A stretch of 64,000 bases of DNA from Pararhizobium sp. YC-54 (GCF_025847205.1 NZ_JAOYTH010000009.1:186001-250000), one strand, 5' to 3'; shown: positions 36,065 to 48,737, counted from the first letter of the stretch. The notes: generated from the letters alone by a model not told the origin. Program-made: numbers and translations.

Positions 36065-36412
36065 TCACTTCACGTAAACGATCTTGCCGCCGTTGAAGGC
36101 GGTCTGGACGCCGTTGACGTTGCGGGCCGGAATGCCTCTTTTCTGCAAGGCGGCGCGGATATTGGGGACGTTGCGGATCTCTTCCTGGCCCTTTGCATAG
36201 GTCTGCGCCGAGGGGAAACGATAGGTCATGGGCACCTGCTGAAAATCGTCCGGGCCGATATAATCGCGGATGATGATCACGGTGACCCTGGGATTGGTAT
36301 TGGCAGCGCGGTTCGAATGCGCCTTCTGGGCATAGGCGGTTCCTGTCGCCAAACCGGTGCCGATGGGAGCCAAAAGGGCGGCGGCCAGAACAAGCGTGAC
36401 GATCTTCTTCAC
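36065..36412 (-). CDS. Small exported protein, paralogue of the next gene
   Basis: A 115-residue protein with a signal peptide (KKIVTLVLAAALLAPIGTG, cleavage near AYA-QK). The C-terminal half NIRAALQKRGIPARNVNGVQ then TAFNGGKIVYVK aligns with VIRASLERRNIRPHNVLAIQ then TALDGSKIIYAR of the protein encoded just upstream at 36470-36805. Function unknown. Tandem order and similarity indicate gene duplication. Confidence 0.7.
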   Translation of the reverse strand: MKKIVTLVLAAALLAPIGTGLATGTAYAQKAHSNRAANTNPRVTVIIIRDYIGPDDFQQVPMTYRFPSAQTYAKGQEEIRNVPNIRAALQKRGIPARNVNGVQTAFNGGKIVYVK

Positions 36413-36469
36413 AGTCTTCCTCCTTCAGGGGGCAATGTTTGCGGCCTCTTGCACCGCACCGGACTGATA

Positions 36470-36805
36470 TCATCTTGCATAAATGATCTTACTGCCATCC
36501 AGCGCGGTTTGAATGGCAAGGACATTATGCGGCCGGATGTTGCGGCGTTCCAAAGACGCCCTGATCACCGCATTGGCGGCAATTTCCGCTTGTGCCCGCG
36601 CCCGTGTCTCGGCTGATGGATCGCGGAAGATGGCCGGTGCACGATCGCCACCGCGATCGCCGGTCTTCATCATGATGACGGCAATGCCGGGGTCCATAGG
36701 ATGACCGAACAGAATGGTGCCGAGCGTTTCGGTCGCCGATGCGGGCGGCACGGCCGATAAGGCGAGCGCCGTAGCCACGACTGTCAGAGTAATGATTTTC
36801 CGCAT
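36470..36805 (-). CDS. Small exported protein, paralogue of the preceding gene
   Basis: A 111-residue protein with signal peptide (RKIITLTVVATALALSAVPP, cleavage near ASA-TE). Its C-terminal 40 residues match the neighbour at 36065-36412, while the middle differs. GGAGAA lies upstream of the ATG. Both genes read in the same direction, 57 bp apart, and may be co-transcribed. No function is known. Confidence 0.7.
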   Translation of the reverse strand: MRKIITLTVVATALALSAVPPASATETLGTILFGHPMDPGIAVIMMKTGDRGGDRAPAIFRDPSAETRARAQAEIAANAVIRASLERRNIRPHNVLAIQTALDGSKIIYAR

Positions 36806-36986
36806 GCTTGTTCTCCTTCACTGGCCGTCCGGCTCGTCCGGCTTTTCCACCAGCTTCCGTCTCGATAGGAGAGATATAGGTTGTCGCATTGCTTTTGCGA
36901 TTGGCGGTAGCACGGCGGGCAAAATTTTTAGAGCGGTCAGGAGAAAATGGCGCGCCCGCCCATGGACGCGCCATCTGTCGTTCAAA

Positions 36987-37916
36987 TCAAATATTGCTGT
37001 TGAACGTATCGCAGGCCGAAAGCTTGCCGCTGTCGAAGCCGCGCTTGAACCAGGTCGCGCGTTGCGCCGAAGTGCCATGGTTGAAGCTTTCGGGAACGAC
37101 ATAACCCTGGGTGCGCTTCTGCAGCGTATCGTCGCCGATCTGGGTGGCGGCGTTCAGCGCCTCTTCCAGGTCTCCCTGTTCGAGAAGGCCCTTCTGCTCG
37201 GTATATTTGCCCCAGATTCCGGCGAAGCAATCCGCCTGAAGCTCGACGCGGATCGACATTAGGTTGGAATCGGCTTCGCTCATGCGCTGGCGCTGGGCAT
37301 TGACCTTGGGCAGGATGCCGAGCAGGTTCTGGACGTGATGGCCGACCTCATGGGCGATGACGTAAGCCTCGGCGAAATCGCCCGAAGCCTCGAACTTCTG
37401 GGCCAGCTCATCGAAGAAGGCCATGTCGAGATAAACCTTCTGGTCACCCGGGCAATAGAACGGGCCGCTGGCCGACGAAGCCATGCCGCAGGCCGAATTG
37501 ATACCATCGCGGAAGAGAACGAGCTTCGGTTCGACATAGGTTTCCCCGCCCGCCTGGAAGATGCCGTTCCAGGTGTCTTCGGTTTCGGCCAGCACCGTGG
37601 AAACAAAGGCCTTGGTTTCCTCCTCCTGGGCGGAACCTTGTGGCGACTGCGACTGGGTCTGCTCATAGCCGCCGGTCGACTGGCCGCCATCGAGCACCTG
37701 CAGCATGTCGATGCCCATCATCTTCAGGACAAAATAGATGACGACGAGGAAGATGATCGTGCCGATGCTCATGCCCCCGCCGCGGCCGCCGCCGCCGGTA
37801 GGGATGCGGAAACCGCCGCCCCGCCCGAACGGATTGCCGCCCATGCCGCCCCGCACCGGACCGGATCCGCGTGCGTCCTCGACATTGCCCGATTGGCGCC
37901 GGCCCTTCCATTCCAT
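36987..37916 (-). CDS. YpfJ-type neutral zinc metallopeptidase
   Basis: A 309-residue membrane-anchored protein. The N-terminus is Gly/Arg-rich, followed by one transmembrane helix (about 50-68, MSIGTIIFLVVIYFVLKMMG), a Gln/Ser spacer, and the peptidase domain with SACGMASSASGPFYCPGDQK, YLDMAFFDELAQKF and the zinc motif AYVIAHEVGHHVQNLL; the downstream ELQADCFAGIWG supplies the third ligand. Closing SFNHGTSAQRATWFKRGFDS is typical. Family members are predicted proteases with untested substrates. Confidence 0.93.
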   Translation of the reverse strand: MEWKGRRQSGNVEDARGSGPVRGGMGGNPFGRGGGFRIPTGGGGRGGGMSIGTIIFLVVIYFVLKMMGIDMLQVLDGGQSTGGYEQTQSQSPQGSAQEEETKAFVSTVLAETEDTWNGIFQAGGETYVEPKLVLFRDGINSACGMASSASGPFYCPGDQKVYLDMAFFDELAQKFEASGDFAEAYVIAHEVGHHVQNLLGILPKVNAQRQRMSEADSNLMSIRVELQADCFAGIWGKYTEQKGLLEQGDLEEALNAATQIGDDTLQKRTQGYVVPESFNHGTSAQRATWFKRGFDSGKLSACDTFNSNI

Positions 37917-38101
37917 GATGATCTCCCCGTCTTAGCCTTGGCGGCCGTGTAACCTTTTCAAGACCATATAACGCGCCAGAGGCGATTTTGTACAAGTCCA
38001 AAACGACAAAGTTTTCGCCGTGCTGAAAATCGGATCAACCGTTGGCAGCCGGTGACGGGCCGTGCCAGTATGGCGGACGTTGTTTTGGGAGGAACAAGCC
38101 A

Positions 38102-39124
38102 ATGAAGGCCATGCGCCTGGAATCGATCGGCCATCTTTTCGTCCGTGAGATCGACAAGCCCGTTCCGGGGCCGGACGACCTTCTGGTGCGCGTCGAAGCC
38201 TGCGGCATCTGCGGCACCGACCGCCACCTGTTGCACGGCGAATTTCCCTCGACGCCACCGGTGACGCTCGGCCATGAATTCTGCGGTATCGTCGAGGCTG
38301 TGGGCGCTGATGTGAAGGGCTTCACGCTCGGCGCCCGCATCACCGGCGACCCGAATATTTCCTGCGGCCACTGCCCGCAATGCCAGGCCGGCCGGGTCAA
38401 TCTCTGCCGCAACCTGAAGGCCATCGGCATCAGCCGCGATGGCGGGTTCGCCGACTACGTCATCGTACCGCAGAAGCAGGCTTTCGAAATCCCGCTCGAC
38501 ATGCCCGCGACGCACGGCGCGTTTTGCGAGCCGCTCGCCTGCTGCCTGCACGGCATCGATATGGCTGAGATCAAGGCGGGCTCGTCGGTCGTCGTGCTCG
38601 GCGGCGGCGTCATCGGACTGTTGACGGTTCAGCTGGCGCGGCTGGCAGGGGCCACCACCGTCATTCTCTCCACCCGGCAGGAAGCCAAGCGGAAACTGGC
38701 CGAGGAACTGGGCGCCACGGCAAGCGTCGATCCATCGGACGGCGATCTCATTGCGGCCATCGCCGGGCCTGACGGGCTCGTTCCGGGCGGCGTCGATGTG
38801 GTGATCGAATGCGCCGGTGTCGCAGCGACCGTCGAGCAGTCCACCCGGCTTGCCAAGGCCGGCGGCACCGTCGTCATCCTTGGCGTGATGGCGCAGGGCG
38901 AGACGGTCAGGATCGAGCCGTTCGACATTCTCTTTCGGGAACTCAGGGTGCTCGGCTCCTTCATCAACCCCTTTACCCACCGCCGCGCAGCCGATCTGGT
39001 GGCGTCAGGGGTGATCAATGTGGAGAAACTGATCTCGCGAAAAATCACCCTGGAAGAAGCGCCGGACGTGATCCGCAATCCGCCGGCTAACGGAGAAGTG
39101 AAGGTGCTGGTGGTGGCCGGATGA
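38102..39124 (+). CDS. Zinc-dependent alcohol/polyol dehydrogenase
   Basis: A 340-residue medium-chain dehydrogenase. GGGAGG precedes the ATG at 38102. The catalytic zinc ligands are in CGICGTDRHLLHGEF and GHEFCG; the four-cysteine structural zinc set is CGHCPQCQAGRVNLC; the nucleotide site reads VVLGGGVIGLLTVQLARLAG. It resembles sorbitol/threonine-dehydrogenase-like enzymes acting on sugars or polyols. No transporter or regulator for a sugar is adjacent, so the substrate is open. Confidence 0.88.
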   Translation: MKAMRLESIGHLFVREIDKPVPGPDDLLVRVEACGICGTDRHLLHGEFPSTPPVTLGHEFCGIVEAVGADVKGFTLGARITGDPNISCGHCPQCQAGRVNLCRNLKAIGISRDGGFADYVIVPQKQAFEIPLDMPATHGAFCEPLACCLHGIDMAEIKAGSSVVVLGGGVIGLLTVQLARLAGATTVILSTRQEAKRKLAEELGATASVDPSDGDLIAAIAGPDGLVPGGVDVVIECAGVAATVEQSTRLAKAGGTVVILGVMAQGETVRIEPFDILFRELRVLGSFINPFTHRRAADLVASGVINVEKLISRKITLEEAPDVIRNPPANGEVKVLVVAG

Positions 39125-39199
39125 ACCAAGACCGATAGCCACCGCAAAATCCAGCCGGAAACATGGACTCTGCGGCGGCATAATCCGGCAGCTGCCGGA

Positions 39200-39904
39200 T
39201 CAGGCGGCGAAGCGGGAGATCACCTCGGCGAGCGGCAGATGACCAACGCAGGCACCGAAGCCAGCCGGTCTCTCGCCATCCTCGATCGCCAGAGCATACT
39301 GCACCACCGGTTCGGCTTCGATCCGGCGGCGCAGAGCAGCAAGCTTGGGGTAAGCGCTGCCATCGACGGCCTGATGGAACTGCGCCCAGCGGGCCACGCC
39401 GATCAGGGTGGTGTCGGCCAAGCTCAGGCGGTCGCCGGCCAGAAACGGTGTGTCGCCGATCATCGCCTCCAGCTTTTCATGGCGCTCCGCAACGGACTTG
39501 CGGCCGAAATCGCGGAGCAACGCAAGTGTCTCGGGCTTTTCGTCTTCTGCCTCTAGCGCCACCCAGAGCGGCGTGAAGGCGGCGGTGAAGCCGGTGTTCA
39601 CGAAGGCCATCAGCTGATGCATCCGGTCCGCTTGCGGCGAGCGGGGATCAAAGCTGATGCGGCGCTTCGTATCGCGCGCCGCAAGCCACGCAGCAATCGC
39701 CATGGTTTCGGTCAGCACAGCGCCCTTGTCGGTGATCAGCACTGGCGTTTCCTGACGGCCGTTCAGCCGGCCATAGGCGTCGTTCTTCATCTCGTTGAGC
39801 ATATCGACGCGGCAGAGGCGGTAGGGCTGGCCGACCTGCTCGAACGCAGCGACAAGCCCCATCGAGCTTCCGAGCGGGAAGCCGTGAAGGAGAATAGGTT
39901 CCAT
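39200..39904 (-). CDS. Glutathione S-transferase family protein
   Basis: A 234-residue GST: a thioredoxin-like N-terminal domain (LLHGFPLGSSMGLVAAFEQV, then TPVLITDKGAVLTETMAIA with the conserved cis-Pro and Glu-Thr glutathione contacts) and an all-helical C-terminal domain (GDRLSLADTTLIGVARWAQF). The gene is divergent from an HxlR regulator, 110 bp between starts, the usual layout for electrophile-response pairs. Confidence 0.88.
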   Translation of the reverse strand: MEPILLHGFPLGSSMGLVAAFEQVGQPYRLCRVDMLNEMKNDAYGRLNGRQETPVLITDKGAVLTETMAIAAWLAARDTKRRISFDPRSPQADRMHQLMAFVNTGFTAAFTPLWVALEAEDEKPETLALLRDFGRKSVAERHEKLEAMIGDTPFLAGDRLSLADTTLIGVARWAQFHQAVDGSAYPKLAALRRRIEAEPVVQYALAIEDGERPAGFGACVGHLPLAEVISRFAA

Positions 39905-40014
39905 TTTTCGTATCTCTTCCTGGGTGTTGATGGTGACGCTGCGCAGCGATGGTTGACCCTAACCTTTGGCGGCCCCATGTAAATTACGCACTATTTTGTA
40001 ACCAGGATCGCCCG

Positions 40015-40380
40015 ATGAAAGACGTCGTTTCCAAATGCCCGATCGAAGAGGTCATGCGCGTGCTGAGCGGCCGCTGGCCGACGCTGCTGCTCTACTATCT
40101 GAAGGATGGCACCAAACGTTTCAGTGATTTGCAGCGCGACAACCCGACACTGTCGCATCGCATGCTGGCGCTGGAACTGCGCAAGCTGGAAAAGGCCGGC
40201 ATCATCAGGCGCACGGCCTATTCCGGATATCCGCTTCGCGTCGACTACGACCTGACGGCATCGGGCCACACGCTTGTGCCGCTGATCGACGCGCTCGGCG
40301 ATTGGTGGGAAGAAAGGGCCGAAGGCCGGGTCGAGTCGATCGAGACAAAAACGCAGAAGCCGCTCATCAAGGCTGCCTGA
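40015..40380 (+). CDS. HxlR-family transcriptional regulator
   Basis: A 121-residue winged-helix protein. CPIEEVMRVLSGRWPTLLLY carries the HxlR hallmark cysteine (Cys8) and GRW; KRFSDLQRDNPTLSHRMLAL and YPLRVDYDLTASGHTLVPLI complete the domain. AGGATCG precedes ATG at 40015. Members often sense reactive electrophiles through the cysteine, matching the divergent GST gene that it probably controls. Confidence 0.9.
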   Translation: MKDVVSKCPIEEVMRVLSGRWPTLLLYYLKDGTKRFSDLQRDNPTLSHRMLALELRKLEKAGIIRRTAYSGYPLRVDYDLTASGHTLVPLIDALGDWWEERAEGRVESIETKTQKPLIKAA

Positions 40381-40503
40381 CGGGGCTGTGCCCGTTTGAA
40401 GTTGAGCAAAAGCACCGGAGATCGCTTAAGAGCAACCGCGCAAAGGGCGCAAGGGGAATAGCAATCCGCTGTCAGCGAGGCGGATTTGGTGTAGACTGTC
40501 CGG

Positions 40504-41913
40504 ATGAGCAAAACCCAGCCTCTGTTCGCGGCGCTGCGCCAATCGGCAAGGCCAGATGTCGTCGATGCCATCGAGCGACTCGTCCATGACGCGCCGGACC
40601 GCAAGCTCGGCCGGGTGAACGCACTGGCGTTCGCCGCCAGCGAAGGGCTCGACGAGGAGCAGACGATCAACGGGTTCCTGCACGCGTCGCGGCTCGGCCT
40701 GTTCGAGATGTCGTGGAACGTGCTTTGTCCCGGATGTGGTGGCGTGCTCGATGCCAATACCTCGCTGAAGACCGTGCAGAACGACGAATATACCTGCGCG
40801 CTGTGTGCTGCCGGTTACGAACCGACGCTCGACGAGATGGTCGAGGTGACCTTCACGGTCAATCCGCGCGTGCGCCACATCCAGGCCCATAATCCCCACG
40901 AACTGCCGCCGCTGGAGTATTTCCGCCAGATCTACTGGGGCTCGGGCATCGACATGCCGGAGGAGGATTACGAGGCAAAGGTCGACGAGTTCGTCCTCGA
41001 ATCGCTCGAACTGCCGCCGGGCGAAAAGGCCGTCATCTCGCTGCAGTTGCCGGAAGGGTTCGTGATGGTCTTCGAACCGGTCACCCACGCAGCGCAATTC
41101 CTCGACGTGAAGGGCGAGCCGACGAAGGAGCGGACGAGCCTTTCGCTGGTCTTCGACCGCGGATTCCAGCACCGCGAGACGCTGGAGCTGCGGCCCGGGC
41201 CGGTCAGGATCATGGTGGAAAATCACACCGAGGTTCGCACGCTGCCGTCTGTGTGCCTGGCGAACGACGCATTGCACGACCTGCTCGGGCGCCGCCGCCC
41301 CTTCCTGACCGCCAAGCACCTGCTCACCAATCAGACGTTCCGCGACATATTCCGCACCGACACGATCGATGTCGACCAGCGGCTGAAGATCACCAGCCTC
41401 ACCTTCCTCTTCACCGACCTGCGCGGCTCGACCGAACTTTACGAGCGTGTCGGCGACCTTGCCGCATTCGATCTGGTGAAGACTCATTTCGGCATCCTGA
41501 ACGAGATTGTCGGCGCCGAGGCCGGTGCCATCGTCAAGACGATCGGCGATGCCGTGATGGCCACTTTCCCGACACCGCACCGGGCCGTGGCGGCTGCGAT
41601 GCGGATGCGCGATGCGATGCGCAAACTGAATGAAGAGCACGGCAACGAGGATCTGCTTTTGAAAATCGGCATCCACGAGGGCCCGTGCATTGCGGTGAGC
41701 CTGAACGAACGGCAGGACTATTTCGGCCAGACCGTGAACATCGCCTCGCGGGTGCAGCATCTCGCCACGTCCCGCGAAATCTTCGCCACAGGCTCCGTCC
41801 TTCAAGATTCCCGTGCCTTGCACCTTTTGACGCAGCGCGGCGTGACGCCGACATCGCACAACGTCGCCCTTCGCGGCATTACCGACCAGATCAACATTTT
41901 CATGATTCCGTGA
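40504..41913 (+). CDS. Adenylate/guanylate cyclase with zinc-ribbon-like N-terminal region
   Basis: A 469-residue cytoplasmic protein. The N-terminal 290 residues (DUF5939-like) include two cysteine pairs, CPGCG and CALC (about residues 78-101), suggesting a metal-bound ribbon. The C-terminal class III cyclase domain has the first metal aspartate in LFTDLRGSTELYERVGD, the second in IVKTIGDAVMATFPTPHRAV, and GQTVNIASRVQHLATSREIF with the transition-state Asn/Arg. All catalytic residues I look for are present, so it should make cAMP or cGMP. The signal sensed is unknown. Confidence 0.88.
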   Translation: MSKTQPLFAALRQSARPDVVDAIERLVHDAPDRKLGRVNALAFAASEGLDEEQTINGFLHASRLGLFEMSWNVLCPGCGGVLDANTSLKTVQNDEYTCALCAAGYEPTLDEMVEVTFTVNPRVRHIQAHNPHELPPLEYFRQIYWGSGIDMPEEDYEAKVDEFVLESLELPPGEKAVISLQLPEGFVMVFEPVTHAAQFLDVKGEPTKERTSLSLVFDRGFQHRETLELRPGPVRIMVENHTEVRTLPSVCLANDALHDLLGRRRPFLTAKHLLTNQTFRDIFRTDTIDVDQRLKITSLTFLFTDLRGSTELYERVGDLAAFDLVKTHFGILNEIVGAEAGAIVKTIGDAVMATFPTPHRAVAAAMRMRDAMRKLNEEHGNEDLLLKIGIHEGPCIAVSLNERQDYFGQTVNIASRVQHLATSREIFATGSVLQDSRALHLLTQRGVTPTSHNVALRGITDQINIFMIP

Positions 41914-42145
41914 GCCGTCCGCCTGCGGGTTTTTGAACTCCCGGCGAAGCGAACATTGCGGCTGGCGGTGGGAGAGCAAACCCCGCGCGAACTTTCCTGT
42001 CGATTCCCGCATTTTCGGGGTTCCGCTTGGCCTCACATTTCCCTATAAGCCGCTTCTAGCCTGAAAAGACCAAGCCTGCGCGCCCCGACCGGTGATCTCC
42101 CACCCTGGCCGGTTTTTTGCGCAGCCGGAAAAGCGGATAGAGACC

Positions 42146-45631
<3,486 letters not shown>

Positions 45632-45636
45632 GGCGA

Positions 45637-45852
45637 GATGCACAGCGTGGGCTTGACGCAAGATGGCTGGAGACTGTCGCTCTTGCACCGCTGTGGACAT
45701 CGCCGGATCCGAAAGATCCGGCGGTGGAACGGCGTTTTGGCGTGTTCCCGGAACGCGACGGGCGCGTTATGCGCGTCGCTTGCGTTGAAGACGAATTTGA
45801 AATCCGCATAATATCGGCATTTCTTGACCGTGGAGCCATCAAGCCAGCATGA
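45637..45852 (+). pseudogene. Headless DUF4258-like toxin gene
   Basis: The frame ending at TGA 45850-45852 reads RGLDARWLETVALAPLWTSP, then DPKDPAVERRFGVFPERDGR, VMRVACVEDEFEIRIISAFL and DRGAIKPA. This is the body and C-terminus of a DUF4258/BrnT-like small protein. The conserved beginning with its His-Ala motif is missing, and no ATG, GTG or TTG exists in the frame between the carB stop and the conserved part. Its TGA overlaps the DUF2283 ATG by four bases (ATGA), the normal layout for such a pair. I infer loss of the 5' end by a deletion that fused the gene to the end of carB. Confidence 0.7.
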
Positions 45853-46043
45853 AACCCGTGATCGAATATGATGCGGCAGCAAACGCGGCCTATATCCGTT
45901 TTTCCAGCGAGGCTATTCTGGAAAGCGAAGAGAGTTCTGCCGGCATTGTTCTGGACTACGACGCACACGGGCATATTGTCGGCATGGAAGTGCTTGATGC
46001 CCGTCAGCACCTTTCGCCAAAGACGCTGGACGAAGCTGCTTGA
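45849..46043 (+). CDS. DUF2283 family protein (antitoxin-like)
   Basis: A 64-residue protein matching DUF2283 end to end: IEYDAAANAAYIRFSSEAIL, then GIVLDYDAHGHIVGMEVLDA and RQHL. It overlaps the truncated DUF4258 remnant by ATGA. DUF4258 and DUF2283 genes are frequently adjacent in alphaproteobacteria and are suspected toxin-antitoxin pairs. Here the antitoxin-like partner stays intact although its partner is broken. Confidence 0.82.
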   Translation: MKPVIEYDAAANAAYIRFSSEAILESEESSAGIVLDYDAHGHIVGMEVLDARQHLSPKTLDEAA

Positions 46044-46093
46044 CGGGCCGACAAGCTGACGGCGCCCAACACGGGCGCCGCCTTCGTTGTTAC

Positions 46094-47548
46094 TCAAATC
46101 GTCTGCTGGCTGCGGGCGAGTACCGCCGTCCTCATCGCGAAGAAAACCGACACGGCCACGATCACGCATCCGCTGGCAAAGACCACAAGCATGGCGTGAC
46201 GCATCGTGTCCGTTGACGCTGATCCGCCGAACCCCATGACGTTGGCAACGAGGCCGAAGACTGCGGCACCGATCGCATAGCCTGCCGATTGCAGGGTCGG
46301 CAGCATCGCCGAGGTCCGGTCACGCTCGCCGTCGGTGGCCACATCCATCATCAGCTGGCTGAGGGTGCCCCATGACACGCCGAACCCGGCGCCGATCATC
46401 GCCTGCCCCGGCAGGATGAGCCAGAGCGCACCGGTGCCGATGGCGATCATTACCAAGGCGAGCCCCACAAGGAGCAGGACCGGGCCTGTCAGCATGATCC
46501 GATTGCGCAAGGCCAGCGACCTGAGGCTGGCAACGCCGATCGCCGTGACGCTCCAGGAGATCGCCATGACGGCGCTGAGCGCACCCGCTACGGTCGGCCC
46601 GAGTTGCCAGAGATGCTGCAGGCTGTAGACGAGAAACACCGCGCCCGCCGCCTGCGCCAAAGGCATCAGCAGGATCACCCATAATCCCGTTCCAAGCGCC
46701 TTGCGGACGGTGAAGGCCGCCTGCGGCAATATCGGGTTGGGCGAGCGCCGGTCGAGGTAAACCACGGTCACAAGAACTACCGCCGCGCCGATCAAAAGCA
46801 CGGTCATCGGTAAGGTGCCCCCGGCAATGCCGGACAGCGAAATCATCAGGATGCCCGCCCCCGCAGCACTCAGGCGGGCGAACGGAATGGACGAAGCCTG
46901 GCGAGGGCCGGAAACGCCGCGCGGGACGATGGCAAGAACGAGGATGATGAAGATCGCGGCGGCGGGAATGCTGACGAAAAAGGCGGCGCGCCAGGAGAAA
47001 TGCTCGGTCAGCCCGCCAGCCACCAGCGGCCCTGAGAAACCCGCCATGGCCCAGACGATCGCCTCGGCGCCGAACACCTTCGGCACGAGACGCGAGGGGA
47101 AAAGCTCAGGGATCAGCGCATAGCACAGGGCCGCGACAACGCCCTCGCCCGCCCCCTGCAGCAGCCGTCCGGCCAGAACCTCGGCCATACCGGTGGCGAA
47201 AGTCGCAAGCCCGGTGCCGGCGATGAAGACGGCGGCGGCGGCAAGAAGCGTGTTTCGGGCGCCGAACCGCTGCTTGAGATTGGCAGCGGCAAGCCCGCCG
47301 ATGATCGCAAAGACCAGATAGAGAGTAAATGCCCAGGACAGAAGCGCCGCACCGCTGAGTTCTTCAACGGCCGTCGGCAACGCCGTGGAGATGAAGAACT
47401 CGTTGAAGGCGAACAGGGCAACGCCGAGGCAGAGCGTTATCGTCGACACGAGATAACGCGGCCGCATCAGCTCGCCCCATCCTCCGGCCAGTTCCGCAGA
47501 TGTGCCGTCCACCGGCTCTTCGCTATAGGGGATATTGTCAGTCGTCAT
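46094..47548 (-). CDS. MFS transporter, multidrug/DHA2-like
   Basis: A 484-residue membrane protein with twelve to fourteen helices. Segments include FNEFFISTALPTAVEELSGA in helix 1, the motif-A-like ANLKQRFGARNTLLAAAAVF, motif C-like AMAGFSGPLVAGGLTEHFSW, and GRLLQGAGEGVVAALCYALI (motif B region). GGAGGCG precedes ATG at 47548. The pattern suits a drug exporter or a permease of unknown substrate. A family A repeat lies immediately upstream, in the promoter position. Confidence 0.85.
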   Translation of the reverse strand: MTTDNIPYSEEPVDGTSAELAGGWGELMRPRYLVSTITLCLGVALFAFNEFFISTALPTAVEELSGAALLSWAFTLYLVFAIIGGLAAANLKQRFGARNTLLAAAAVFIAGTGLATFATGMAEVLAGRLLQGAGEGVVAALCYALIPELFPSRLVPKVFGAEAIVWAMAGFSGPLVAGGLTEHFSWRAAFFVSIPAAAIFIILVLAIVPRGVSGPRQASSIPFARLSAAGAGILMISLSGIAGGTLPMTVLLIGAAVVLVTVVYLDRRSPNPILPQAAFTVRKALGTGLWVILLMPLAQAAGAVFLVYSLQHLWQLGPTVAGALSAVMAISWSVTAIGVASLRSLALRNRIMLTGPVLLLVGLALVMIAIGTGALWLILPGQAMIGAGFGVSWGTLSQLMMDVATDGERDRTSAMLPTLQSAGYAIGAAVFGLVANVMGFGGSASTDTMRHAMLVVFASGCVIVAVSVFFAMRTAVLARSQQTI

Positions 47549-47561
47549 GCTTCGCCTCCGC

Positions 47562-47664
47562 CGCATAACTCCTTAAATCGGAATCGATTTAAGGAAAAAT
47601 TATGCAGCAAGTTTAAGTGCCACAGCGACCTTTGCACGTCATGATTGACGCGCGGCGCTGTAGT
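47562..47664. repeat. Dispersed palindromic repeat, family A, copy 3
   Basis: Long form in the opposite orientation to copies 2 and 4: GCATAACTCCTTAAATCGGA, ATCGATTTAAGGAAAAATTA, TGCAGCAAGTTTAAGTGCCA, CAGCGACCTTTGCACGTCAT and TTGACGCGCGGCGCTGTAG. It starts 13 bp upstream of the MFS start codon, so it would be in or next to that gene's promoter. Confidence 0.85.
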
Positions 47665-47756
47665 AGGAAGCACGACTGTTACAACCTCAAGTACTGTTGA
47701 GGTAAAGCCCTATTTTTCCACGCCGTTGATTTTTTTGATGCTCACGCAGGCGTCGA

Positions 47757-48737
47757 TCAATAACCGCCGACGATCGGCAGCACCTCGCCGGTGATGTAGC
47801 TCGAGCATTGCGGCGACGCGAGGAAAACGTAAGCCGGGGCGATCTCTTCCGGTTGGGCCGGGCGCTTCATCGGGGTATCGGCACCGAACGTGGCAACGTC
47901 CTTAGCCTCCTTGTCGGAAGGATTGAGCGGCGTCCAGACCGGGCCGGGCGCAACCGCATTGACCCGGATGCCCTTTTCAATGAGCTGCCCCGACAGCGCC
48001 TTGGTAAAGGCGTGAATGCCGCCCTTGGTCATCGAATAATCGAGAAGGTGCTTGCTGCCCTCGATGCCGGTGACCGAGCCGGTATTGACGATCGCGCTGC
48101 CTTCCTTCATGTGCGGCACCGCGGCCTGCGCCATGAAGAAGTACCCGTAGAGATTGGTCTTCAGGGTTTCGTCGAAATGCTCTTCGGTCAGATCGAGCAC
48201 ATCGGCGGTATGCACCTGGAAGGCAGCGTTGTTGACGAGGATGTCGAGCTTGCCGAAAACCTCGACGACCGCCGCGACCGCCTTGCGGCAAAAAACCCGG
48301 TCTTTGACATCGCCCGGGAAGGTCATGGCCCTGCGCCCCTCGGCTTCGACCGCCTTGACCGTATCGTCGGCATCCTTGCCTTCTGCCAGGTGCAGGATCG
48401 CCACATCAGCGCCTTCGCGGGCAAACAGCACCGCCACCGCCCGGCCGATCCCGCTGTCGCCGCCGGTAATCAGCGCCACCTTGCCCTCAAGCTTGCCGGA
48501 GCCCTTGTAATAGGGAGCCTCATAGAGCGGTGCGGGATCGAGCTTGTATTCGGCACCGGGTTTCGGCTGATGCTGCTTGGGAAACGGCGGCACCGGGTAA
48601 AGCCGCGCGCCGGCCTGCATGGCCTTGGGTTTCGAGGTTTTTTCCGTCTTGTGCCTGGCATCGGCCTTGGCGACCTCCGCCTGGATATCACGTTGCTTTT
48701 CCGCCGTGCGGGCGGCCGGGTTTAGCCGTGCGGCCAT
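47757..48737 (-). CDS. SDR family oxidoreductase (YghA-like)
   Basis: A 326-residue short-chain dehydrogenase with a lysine/proline-rich N-terminal extension of about 80 residues, as in the YghA/general stress protein 39 group. The cofactor motif is TGGDSGIGRAVAVLFAREGA, NNAAFQVH follows, the active site is SVTGIEGSKHLLDYSMTKGG (Ser and Tyr-x-x-x-Lys), and the end is SYITGEVLPIVGGY. Substrate not known; homologues are often stress-induced. Neighbouring genes on the same strand encode unknown proteins. Confidence 0.88.
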   Translation of the reverse strand: MAARLNPAARTAEKQRDIQAEVAKADARHKTEKTSKPKAMQAGARLYPVPPFPKQHQPKPGAEYKLDPAPLYEAPYYKGSGKLEGKVALITGGDSGIGRAVAVLFAREGADVAILHLAEGKDADDTVKAVEAEGRRAMTFPGDVKDRVFCRKAVAAVVEVFGKLDILVNNAAFQVHTADVLDLTEEHFDETLKTNLYGYFFMAQAAVPHMKEGSAIVNTGSVTGIEGSKHLLDYSMTKGGIHAFTKALSGQLIEKGIRVNAVAPGPVWTPLNPSDKEAKDVATFGADTPMKRPAQPEEIAPAYVFLASPQCSSYITGEVLPIVGGY

